DNA from: Balaenoptera acutorostrata | Lineage: Eukaryota > Chordata > Mammalia > Artiodactyla > Balaenopteridae | DNA: 64,000 nt | Reading direction: 5' to 3' | Assembly (NCBI RefSeq): GCF_949987535.1 | Contig: NC_080082.1 | Coordinates: 28,809,164-28,873,163, forward strand | Position numbers and translations under genes: made by a program | Notes under the pieces: model-generated | What the model was told of the DNA's origin: nothing | What the model saw: the letters and a program-made list of their open reading frames with translations, nothing else | Databases searched by the model: none | Part shown: piece by piece, positions 27,357 through 37,370 of the stretch | Layout of the letters: each line of letters opens with the position of its first letter | Position numbering within the stretch: position 1 is the stretch's first letter

Positions 27357-27567
27357 GGGACTTCCCTGGTGGTGCAGTGGTTAAGACTCTGTGCTCCCAA
27401 TTCAGGGGGCCCCGGTTCGATCCCTGGTCAGGGAACTAGATCCCACAGGCATGCTGCAACTAAGAGTTCGCATACCACAACTAAGACCCAGTGCAACCAA
27501 AAAAAAAAAAAAAAAAAAAAAAAAGATTGCCATTGCCAAGACAGGCAGACCTCAGATATATTAAAAA
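27357..27567 (+). mobile_element. Short tRNA-derived SINE with two A tails
   Basis: The short CHR-2-like form, with 'ggttaagactctgtgctccc' and 'ccggttcgatccctggtcag', ends in about 26 A at 27499-27524. A 36-bp non-SINE segment (27525-27560) then leads to a second A run and the right copy of a perfect 12-bp duplication. That duplication, aaattaaatccg, lies at 27345-27356 and 27568-27579. The unique segment is inside the duplication, as expected of a 3' transduction. Confidence 0.9.
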
Positions 27568-29130
27568 AAATTAAATCCGAATCTTTCAAGTTATGTGGGG
27601 AAATATATCTCTTTGAACATAGTTAGGAAAGGAAGGCAGGGAAAGAACTGGGCAACTGAATTAAGAACAGGTGGGGACCACATCGAGTTTCTGCAAGCAT
27701 TAAAAATAACAATAATAACAGCAAAAAAAAAAAAAGAACAGGTGGGGAGCACTCGAACCCCATTTTCATAAAGGGAAGAGGGCAACCTGCTTTGACTTCA
27801 CACCCACTTATTATTGAGCTGTTGCTGGCGTTTAGAAACTCTACATATGTTCTGATAATGTTGTTCTGTTTTTGCTGGGATGCACCAAATGGGAAAAGAT
27901 AGGACACATTTGTGGTTTTGTAGCTTGTTTTCTTGGCATTTCAGCAGGATATTGGCAAGTTATTCAAACGTGAAATTACCACCAATAATGCCAAAAAGCT
28001 GCTCACCTTTTTGTTTGAAAATGATTCTTGTTCAGCAGCAGCCTCTGGTGTCCAGACAGGTGAAAGGTTCCCCCCCCCCCAGGGCCAGCTCCCAACACCG
28101 GAACATCCCCCTCACAAACACGTATGCACACGTTTTGCACTGCGGTATGTCACTTAAATGTTTTGGCTGGCTGCACATTTAGTCTCAGTATGGCACAACG
28201 TTCAGAGACTGCCAATTTCAGAAACACATTCCGCAGGGTAAATGGATTAATAAGGCTCGGTGGCATTCGACAATCCTAATTTAATTTCATCGGTCCTTTA
28301 CAGCAGGAGAATCAATGTTGGTGAGTAACTCACTCCAAGTGTGAACCAAAAAAAACCTTAAAAAAAATATTTTCAAATCTGGATCAAGTGAATTTCTCTA
28401 TTTCTAGGAATAAGTACTATTGCCAAAAATATAATTAATTAAATTTTAGGGAATTTTACTCTGATAATTAACCATATCAGTCATTTAAATAATGTCTCTG
28501 AAACATATTCTTATAAATTAGAGCTGGCAAGCCCCCCTGCTGCCCTATCTCACTCATATCAGCACTACTTAGACACTTCCACCTGTATGGAATATTTTAA
28601 TAAAGCACACTGAGAAGCAGCATTTTTTTTTTTTTACTTTCTTATTTTTTGAACCACATAAATAATACACAAATACATTTCACTTGATCTAAGGCTTACA
28701 TAAGTAAACAGCAAAACAGAGATTGCCTTCACCCCTACTCCCTTGCAGAGACAGCTACTGCTTCCAGACTAATGGGAACCCTCCAGCCTCCTTCCTGGGA
28801 AAAGCTGCATTTTTAGAACCAACTCCACATGATCGCTAACCTTCTTCCTCCCTTCCCAAAAGACCCCGGGGGCCTGAAAATCTTACTCCATAATGGAATG
28901 TTTTGGAAAGGTTTTGATCTTTTAATCCTTGTCAAACAGATGAAGATAACTCACATTAGTAAAGTAAATGATCTTTGACTATCTTGAGGGAATGCTTGTT
29001 GCGAAATATTGCTGCACATATAATGGCTGTTCTGGCTGACTTATTTACTATCCTCTCGAATATCAAGATGTTTTTTGTTTGTTTGTTTCAAAGAGCTTGG
29101 AGAAATTGTTAATTTAAAAGCTGGTGTAGA

Positions 29131-29435
29131 GGGGTTTCCCTGGTGGCGCAGTGGTTCAGAATCTGCCTGCCAATGCAGGGAACACGGGTTCGAGCCCTGG
29201 TCTGGGAGGATCCCACATGCCACGGAGCAACTGGGCCCGTGAGCCACAACTACTAAGCCCGTGCGTCTGGAGCCTGTGCTCCGCAACAAGAGAGGCCACG
29301 ATAGTGAGAGGCCCGCGCACCGCGATGAAGAGTGGCCCCCGCTCGCTGCAACGAGAAAGCCCTCGCACAGAAACGAAGACCCAACACAGCCAAAAATAAA
29401 TAAATAAATAAATAAATTTATTAAAAAAAAAAAAA
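29131..29435 (+). mobile_element. CHR-type SINE (young subfamily)
   Basis: Full-length, from 'ggggtttccctggtggcgca' to (AAAT)n and a poly-A. Near-identical 11-bp duplications flank it (gctggtgtaga at 29120-29130, ggtggtgtaga at 29436-29446). Its 3' tail and flank are duplicated in tandem at 29371-29538. Confidence 0.92.
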
Positions 29436-29538
29436 GGTGGTGTAGAAAGTCACCAAACGAAGACCCAACACAGCCAAAAATAAATAAATAAATAAATAAA
29501 TTTATTAAAAAAAAAAAAAGGTGGTGTAGAAAGTCACC
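29371..29538 (+). repeat. 84-bp tandem duplication (two copies)
   Basis: The segment starting 'aaacgaagacccaacacagc' and ending 'gtgtagaaagtcacc' occurs at 29371-29454 and again at 29455-29538 with no difference I can see. It joins the SINE tail to its flanking sequence, so it arose after the SINE inserted. Confidence 0.92.
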
Positions 29539-29615
29539 AATTTTCCTCAATTTCTTTTCCTTTTATCACACAATACAAATTGTGTGATAAAAGGAAAAGA
29601 AATTGAGGAAAATTG
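29538..29615. repeat. Perfect inverted repeat, 37-bp arms, 4-base loop
   Basis: The arm 29538-29574 is the exact reverse complement of 29579-29615, with 'acaa' as the loop. It begins at the last base of the second 84-bp copy. It is far longer and more perfect than expected by chance. Confidence 0.95.
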
Positions 29616-29951
29616 TCAATATCATAATTGCTTTTCTGAACTGCTGATTCAGTAGAAACCAAAATACCATTTATACTGTAACAGTGAAACTGAAGAATTG
29701 TCTGGCCCTTCCATTTTAAGATTAACTTAATAATTAACTGACCAGCCCAGTGTTTCAGATGCAGTCACTAAATACACGTAGAGTTATGACCATGGTATTT
29801 TCCTCAAAAATAGTTCCTGTAGAACTCCCTCTGGTGAACTATCAAGAGAGCTGGGCCTGGAACACAGAATCCAGCTTCTAGAACCTCCACACCCCAGTAT
29901 ACACTGCTGCCCTCACAACAGTATACATACACATTTGGGTTCATTTCTTAC

Positions 29952-30014
29952 CCTCTTCCGGGACTCTTCGATGGCAGACAGCAGGGCATTGTCCTTTTCA
30001 TTCTTTAGGAAGCC
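29952..30014 (-). CDS. NUP93: NUP93 coding exon 4 (about residues 100-120)
   Basis: 63-nt exon of 21 codons, GFLKNEKDNALLSAIEESRK then R, with both ends in phase 0. The acceptor is TTCCTAG and the donor is GTAAGA. It begins the helical segment that continues in exon 5 and that, by established work on NUP93/Nic96, docks onto NUP188/NUP205. It is the most upstream coding exon I can find. The preceding Gln-ending exon and the initiator Met are not in the window as far as I can see. Confidence 0.97.
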
Positions 30015-30544
30015 CTAGGAAGGAGGAGAGAAATGACACAATTTAGGTTAAAATTAACAAAATTAACCTTCAAATAATCAAAAGCACACTGTAGGAAAAA
30101 GAAGAAAAACACCCGTAAGGATATCTGCTACCCTGCCTACCTTCACCCTCACAAAACTCTCTCAACTTGAATATGGCCCATATTATAGATACAGCTTTGG
30201 CTATGCAGCCAGTCACAGTGCCTGTAACTGTTCCTCGGTCTATATTTCTCTGTTGTTTTCAGTTAATTCTTCAATTTCTTCCTAACATTGAGGAAGGTAT
30301 CAGCCATCCCTTTGTTTGGGTGTTTTTCACTTGTTTGTGAATGGCTGGGATACCTGAAAAATCATTTATTTATGCTTTTCTTCTGGGGTTGTGCTACATG
30401 CACTCCCTATTTCAGGCCTGATGACAACTGCTGCTTATTTAATACTGGTGGGGTGAAGAGGAACTGGCCCACAAGGCTGGCTTAATACACACAGGGTTAA
30501 AAATGTCTGCAAAATGCAACTTCATGATAACACAACAGACCTAG

Positions 30545-30715
30545 TTTTACATCATGGTTCCCCCATTTACTACTTGCATGGGTGACGATTTTAGACAAGT
30601 CACCCAGATTCTCTAAACCTTAGTTTATTCATATGTAAAATGAATATTAAATGAGACAATGTAATCAAGTGCTTGGCCCAAGGCTCAATACATGTAGCTC
30701 TAGCATTAGGACTGA
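30545..30715 (+). repeat. MIR SINE
   Basis: The landmarks 'gacaagtcacccagattctc', 'aaccttagtttattcatatg' and 'aaatgaatattaaatgagac' define MIR in the + orientation. Confidence 0.75.
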
Positions 30716-31325
30716 TTAGATCTAGATCTGTTGGCGACATTAAAGAAAGATGCCCAGGGTGACTTCCTAGTTGCTATTCATTGTCCTCATTGCTCAACCT
30801 GAGATCCTGGGGAGGAGGGCAAGGGACAGATGCAGACAGAGTGGGCTTCCATGCCGATGCCTTGCCCTTCACACAGGGGTGAAGCTTTTTCCCCACAGCC
30901 TGGGATGTGGGGGCCAAGCAGGAACAAGGAAGATGATCCATTAACTATTAAGTAGAGATCAAACTCTTGGTTGTAGTATGAAAGATTCTGAGTCACCCTA
31001 TAGATTAGATCCACCTACACTATGGAATGCAAGGTACCTGCGTGTCAAGCACACTATGGGTGTATTTATACATGTCCCAAATCATCTGTTTTTTCAGAAT
31101 CATGTTTTTGTTTTAGGAACTCTTTGGGGGAATATAATACAAAGTAGAATTAACCTCAAGTTTTTAAAGTGACATGCTAAATTTTAAAACATCTGACAGT
31201 TTTCTTGAAAACTTACTGTCATGGTTAATTGATTAATTTATTGATCACTTATTTATATTTCAACAATTGTAACATTTTAGTATATTTTGTTCAAACAGTT
31301 GCAGATATAAGGCTGTGATTCTTAA

Positions 31326-31350
31326 AACAAAACAAAACAAAACAAAACAG
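31326..31350 (+). repeat. (AAAAC)n simple repeat
   Basis: Five pure AAAAC units. They precede a G-rich stretch, ggggtagggggctgg. Confidence 0.9.
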
Positions 31351-33104
31351 GGGTAGGGGGCTGGATAAGAGTGGGGACATATATTTAAATAAAATATTAC
31401 TAATCTTCACAGGATTCTCCATATCTGTTGTCACATCCCAACCTGGGCAGTGCACTGGAATGGACAGAGACAATGGCCAGCAGCTCGGGGAACAGTTGCC
31501 TCATCGGCTCCTCCAGGGCAGTCCCTGAGGCAGCTCTCAGGCAGCTCTGAGGACACGACACAGAGGCTGCTCCCAACACCTCTACTGATATTCGGTGGTG
31601 GGGGGCGGGGGTGGAGGGAAGCATCGGCCACTTGCTTCTAATATAATGCCCTCAATAAACCAGAACACATAAAGCTAGGACCCCACATAATCCATTCAGA
31701 AGGGGGCAGCTTCTCATCACGTGTCTGTTTCTGGCCATTGCAAGGGAGCCAGACAGAAAATGATGGGAAGGATTTTAATGGACCTTGTTCATACCCTTCA
31801 CAGCAAATGATTACATCAAGTCAACAAATCTTTATTATGATTTCCCTTTTTCTGAGCGGGTCTTCAATGGCTAAAGCTAAAGGCTTTAGTGTCACAGTTT
31901 ATAAACAAAGCTATAGAACTGTTATCTTTGACTGCTGTTCCTGAACAAAGGGCATAGATTGTGCTTTGTTGCACCTTTTCATGGCTGCTGCTGATGGTCA
32001 GAGTGGTGGTGATAACCACTTCCTGACAAGGCCTGGTCTCATTTTTTTCTTTTTGGCTGGGGTGGCAGGGAGTGTGCCAAGTGCCCCACCCCTCTCTGGG
32101 CTTCTCTGCTCGTCCCAGTAACCAGCCCATCCCATTCTTTTAACTGCATCCGTGTCTGCGTATAACCCATATACACATACACACAATTCAAACACAAATG
32201 CAAAGCAATAATCAGACACATTTGTTTAAAAGCAACATAATATTCTGTAAGAAACACAATTTCAAAATTTCTAAGAAATGAAATTTCAAGTAGTGGTTAA
32301 GAAAGAAAAAGAAGAAAAAAAGGCATTGCTTTGGGGGCAGATTACTCTCTTCTTTATAAACCTACCTTCCAAAAATCTCACTTAATAAATTAAATGAAGC
32401 ATTTGTGCATGAGAATAAAAGTACAGACATCACCTACATATGAACAAAGACCATGAGCCACTATGCACCTCTACAACTGGGCTTTCTCTATAGCACAAAC
32501 CAAGCCCACAAAATATACAGATTTTGAATTTTAATTTTTCATCCTTTATTCTTTCTTTCATCATTTATTCCTTATGTAAGCTATGTAAAAGAGTCCCCTC
32601 CTATCATATTTTATTTTTAAAAACAACGTATTAGTGACCTATCTTTTGAAAAGAATCTTAAATAATATTGTCAGAATACTGCTGGGATCCGTGTGCCATC
32701 TAGTGGCAGTTAGTTTCTTGTAAAGAATATATACCTTAAGGAAGAATAACAAATTAAAGAACTAATAAGTTGGGCAAGAAAATACCTGCCTCAGCCCAAG
32801 TTTCCCATGGATCTCTTCTACTTCCCTTTTCATGTGTGTGTTTCCTTTCCTTCCAGCTCCTCCTGTGAGGCACCTCTCAGGCTCCTCATCTCAGAGATAT
32901 ATTTTTATAGTTTATCAGAAAATGGGTTTTCTATAGAGGTGAGCTGGGGTATGAACAGTGTACTAGGAGGTGCCCTGACTCATTGGGTGGGGCTCCCTGC
33001 CACACTGAAGACTCCTGGTCAAAGCGAAGGCCCAACAGCTCACTTCCTACTTGGAGATGCCAGCCATCTAACAGACCCTCAGAGACCCTCATCATTAATA
33101 TCTC

Positions 33105-33206
33105 CTCTTTTTGCCAACAAGTGCTCCCACCCAGCCCTTCTACTAATACCCCCTAGGTTTTTTGCCAACACAGTCTCCCACCCAGCCCTTCTACTGCTGG
33201 CCCACT
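33105..33206 (+). repeat. 51-bp tandem duplication, diverged
   Basis: Two adjacent copies share 'ttgccaaca' and 'ctcccacccagcccttctac' with a 51-bp period (33111 versus 33162). They differ at the unit ends. Confidence 0.85.
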
Positions 33207-33369
33207 CAATAAAGAACATTCCATAAACATCTGCAGGCCTGCTAAGTAAGATAACTACTCCTGACTTACCATCTGTATACTGCTCCTCTCTGCCAGAGTC
33301 CTGGAAACAGACCCTCTTCTAACTGACTCCTTGAATGGGTTTTGGTTTCAAGCTTTCTGTAACATATAA

Positions 33370-33600
33370 TAGCTCCCATTCAAGAAGCAATTAAGGGCCA
33401 GACATTGCTGCAAGCAATTCAAAGACATTATTGCTAATCTTTTAACAATATGAAAGAGTAGACATGATCACTCCATTCTCCTCCCTCCCCTGCCAATCCC
33501 ATTTTACAGGTAAGAAACAGATTTCAGCATTCAACTAACATGACAAGGGTTTCCGACCAGGAAGAGGCAGGGGCAGAATTCAAACACAGCTCTAACTCTC
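33370..33600 (-). repeat. MIR SINE
   Basis: The + strand shows 'taagggccagacattgctgc', 'cccattttacaggtaagaaa' and 'ggcagaattcaaacacagct', the reverse complement of MIR. Confidence 0.7.
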
Positions 33601-33764
33601 AAAAGACCAACTGAAGAAAAAAAAAAGACCAACTGTTTCTGAAATACTTAGGGAATAGTAAACTTCTAAATTTAGAAAATAAAGATAAATTTCCTTTTAT
33701 CTCTAAAGGGATGGGAGTCCAGGAGGGGAGCAAAATATCCTTAAATTTGTTTTCTTCATCAGTT

Positions 33765-33905
33765 ATTAGTTCCCCTTTATAGATGATGAAGTTGAAGGCT
33801 CAGAGAATACTAATTCTTATATCAGTACTAGTAAGAGCTAACACTTATATGGATATGGTGATTACTTTGTGCTAAGTGTGTTACACATATTTGGTTCACT
33901 GGTTT
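33765..33905 (-). repeat. MIR-derived sequence, probably two fragments
   Basis: The sequence 'atgaagttgaaggctcagag' is followed by a fresh MIR-type start, 'agagctaacacttatatgga', and 'ctaagtgtgttacacatatt'. Confidence 0.55.
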
Positions 33906-34239
33906 ACTTTTAACCCAATGCTAAACTGTCTCTCAATAGTACTTAACTGGATGATCCTTTAAAGTATGTTCTTAATATAGGTTTAAAAGTTGAAAGGGCT
34001 GTGTGAGATGGTTTCCAGAGCTTCTATCAACTCTAAAACACTGTGGTTTCATATTAAGATCACCTGGTTCGTAAGTAGCCAAGTTCAGACTTAGAATCCA
34101 AATTTTCTGACCCCTTTTCTACCTTTTTCCACTCTACCATGCAAGTCAAGATGAGCTAGACAACTATTTTACGCTTGCATATTTATTCCTTTCCTCCCCT
34201 ACTTCACATAGTTAGGTGAGGAATGAAACAAGTTTGGGG

Positions 34240-34480
34240 CATTTCTTTAGAATGGTGTTTTTCAAAACATGCGCCAGAACCCATAATTGGGTTATGAAAT
34301 CAACCAGCATTTTTTAAATGAAATAAAATGTAATAGAGATATGTGGTATGGGTAAGTACTGTTTTGTGAAACTTTCTTTCAATTATATATACTTATTTGT
34401 ATGTATGAAGTGGGTCATGGTGTTAAATGTATTTCTTACTATGGATCACAGACAAAAAAGCTGGAGAAATCACTGTTCTA
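34240..34480. repeat. Possible hAT-type DNA transposon remnant
   Basis: It has the terminal phrase 'ttcaaaacatgcgccagaac', then 'attgggttatgaaatcaacc' and an end with 'actatggatcacagacaaaa'. This resembles a non-autonomous hAT element by layout. I cannot name it, and the terminal repeats are poorly kept. Confidence 0.35.
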
Positions 34481-37086
34481 GCCTGCCAACTCTATAGTGT
34501 TCCAAAATATTATTATTATTTATTGCTGTGGAACAATAAACACTGTACACCTGCACAAGCAATATCTCCAGCCACATGTTCCATCTTTAACAGAGCAAGT
34601 GGGCTGCCTTGCAATGTATGCTGTCTGAGAACAACCCAGAATGTAACTGCAAGGTAAGCCAAGTCTCCTATCAAAACTGTAGTCACATTTCAGGGACCTG
34701 GCAGCCAAACTGGCTTTTAAATGGCTCGGGTTGAGAAAGACAAGTATGAAAAACTGCCTTATTTTAATCACCACGAAGACTCTGGGTTTCAGAATATAAA
34801 TGACTGTAGAAAAAGTGAGTGGGCAAAGGATGTTTGTTTTTGTCAAATGGCCAAATTCTCTTCACTTATTTGCTTTCCAAAAGTGAAAGCTGTAAGAAAG
34901 AAGGGTCTCTGTGAGAAAAATTTTAGTATCCACTTTAGCTAGGAAAGTACGATGGCAAAAAAGAGCCTGCATTGATTCTTTCACAGTTCTTTGCTTTCCA
35001 CCAACAACAAATAAGTGATTTATTGAACAGTTATGTAAACGGTTTGAATTGAAGCACACACAGATTTCCTAACCATTAAAAAATAAAACAAAAAAGATAA
35101 AATAGTCTAAGTTGGCCCCACAAAACAAAAGCCATATTTTACATGGCCCTCAAAACACAAAAGACCATTCTAGGTCTCTTCCCCTTCAACAGACCAACTG
35201 GCGATCAACCCTGTCAAAATGTAGTGAGGCAGCCATAGCAGGCCTGACTTTCTATCAGAAGGTATCTGACGAGACAAAAACACATGGTGAGTGCTATAAA
35301 AAATCCTGTCTCTTCTCTCATTTAAATACATAAAATATATACAAATTTATAGGAAGTCAATAACCAACATTCCAAATCCAAGTAACATTAACACAAGTAA
35401 GCAGTGACCGTAGTTACTGGTCACTGTGGTTGGAAAAAACATTGCCAAGACACAAGCAGGAGCTAGGAGGGCAATGAAAAAGGAAAGAAAAATAAGCAGG
35501 GCAAAAAGTAAACTTAAAAAACAGAATAATCAAGAGGGTCTGTTCCAAGATGAAACAAGAATTCCAATAAGCACTACCAAGTATTTCTTAGAACTTTAGA
35601 TAGTGAAATGGAGAAGTGTCCACTTTCTGTCAAGACAGGAATATGAGCTGTACCCATTATTTTGCTCGAGCTCATTCTGAATAAAATACCACTCCCTTAA
35701 CCTCTCCCAAACCTTCTTCCCAATTTCTGAACGAATGACCTCTTCTGAAGTCTTCTCTTGGGTAAAATTTTTACAAAGGTAAAACTGCTACTAAAGGAGA
35801 AAGTGAGGAAGGACAAAGCAAGATACTGTTTTCAGATGAGCACAACAGAAATCCTGCCAGCACTCGAGCTGCTGGGCTTATCAGATGGTGTGGACATGCT
35901 TTTCATTAGCTCCCTTTGTGGTGCCTACAGAGAACCCTCAAGGAATTTTTCAGGTGCAAAGAGATATTCTTTACTGAAAGCCCAAAAGATGAACAGAGAA
36001 ATTTAAAATTTGGGGCATTTTCAAAATTTGGGGAACATTCATATGGTTTTATAGCATGCCTGGTTATTTTATTAGATCAATATTTAATGCATTAAAACAA
36101 GAGTATATAAAATGTCAGCTTAAAAGGCCCAAGAGAGACTGAATCTCCCTTTGTAAGAAATACAGACTAAATAGCAAATACAAGCTTTATTCTCCAACTC
36201 AGATATTCAGAATAAGTTCCACTGCTTGTTTTCTACCAAAATTTTAATATTTTAAATTGTTTGTTCATAGATTGCATTAAATAAAATATTTTTTCAGACT
36301 GCATTAAATTTAAAAGATATATATCTCTTTAAAATTTAATGATATCTATATCTATATCTATCTTCAAAAAATACCCCTGCAGAAAGCAGTGCTAAGCTGG
36401 CAGATTTGACATTGTCGATTGTAATACTTTTTTTTTTTTTTCGTAATACATTTTTAATGCTGTTGTATGATTTCTCACTGTGCATTTATGCAAAAGCCTA
36501 GCCACCCTCATTCAGCAGGTGGCAGCAGACCCTGCAAGAGTGGCTGAGGAGTTTGTCCCACCATTTGCCAGTTCAGCAGACCCATCGGCCTACAGGCAGC
36601 TCTGGAGTCACAGGTGGCAGACCTTGGTGCTGTGTGAACACCAGGCCATCTGTCACTGTTAGGCTGCAGGGTCCCATTTCATACATGGTTTCTGCTACTG
36701 GCCTAAACAAAGGGTCACACAATTACATGATGGATTTGGGCCCATTAAGGCAAAGCAAATCACTTGCTCCCATATAATCCAAATTGGTTTACAAGATGGT
36801 CTACAAATTCTCACAGGCTAAAGAGAACTCAACGTGTGCAGAGAGATTCTAAACCCAAGAATACAGAGCTCTGAGCAGTGCTTCCTCCTGGGCCCACCTA
36901 GGGCCTTACCGGCAGCATTCTGACTCAAGTGTACCGGCTTGCCTCATCTCTTGCAGCCATGCCAACACAACTGTGACAAAATTCCACCTCCCCTGTGCCT
37001 TCTGGAAAAGCCACAAGCCTTCGAGAGAGCCACTCATGTAAGTCCATCTAATAGCCTTTGTGGATCCCTCCCTATTATCCTCTCCA

Positions 37087-37370
37087 TCCCACAAAAGAAC
37101 AAAAAGAAGGGGGTGGGGGGAAGTGGAGAGGGAGAGAGAAGAGGAAGGGGAGTTGGGAGAGGAAAAGGAGCAAGGACCTCAGGCCTACAGCTTCAAGAAT
37201 TAGGCTTCCCATCTTAGGAGAGGGAGAGGGGGAGATGGGGGAGGAGGGAAGATGGAGGAGGAGGAAGAGGAGGAAGAGGAGGAAGGGGAGGAAGAGAAGG
37301 GGAGGTGGGGGAGGAAAGAAAGGGGAAAGGAAGGAGTAGGAGGGGGAGGGAGGGGGAAGAGGAAATAACT
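37087..37370 (+). repeat. Polypurine tract (GGA/GAA-rich)
   Basis: Nearly all purine on the + strand from 37087 to about 37173, and again from 37215 to 37370. It is built from GGAGGA, GGAAGA and GGGGA units with many G3-G6 runs. On the NUP93 sense strand it is polypyrimidine. The long frames here (poly-S/P on minus) are repeat translations. Confidence 0.9.

Larger units (their letters stand above)
23767..29951 (-). other. NUP93: NUP93 intron 4
   Basis: 6185-bp intron with donor GTAAGA and acceptor CTCCAACAG. It contains an L1 fragment (23970-24785) and three CHR SINEs (25187, 27357 and 29131). An 84-bp tandem duplication directly abuts a perfect hairpin (29371-29615). A C11 run lies at about 28071-28080. 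I recognise nothing in 25680-27350 or 27580-29115 apart from A-rich runs. Confidence 0.85.

Noticed and set aside
27411..27430. tRNA-like B box motifs inside SINEs (also at 29186, 50776, 51536)
   Set aside because: They are the pol III promoter relics of tRNA-derived SINE heads. No complete tRNA cloverleaf is present.
29538..29615. Perfect hairpin as a microRNA precursor
   Set aside because: The stem is fully complementary with a 4-base loop and has no bulges. It looks like a recent inverted duplication and not a Drosha substrate. No known miRNA seed is recognised.
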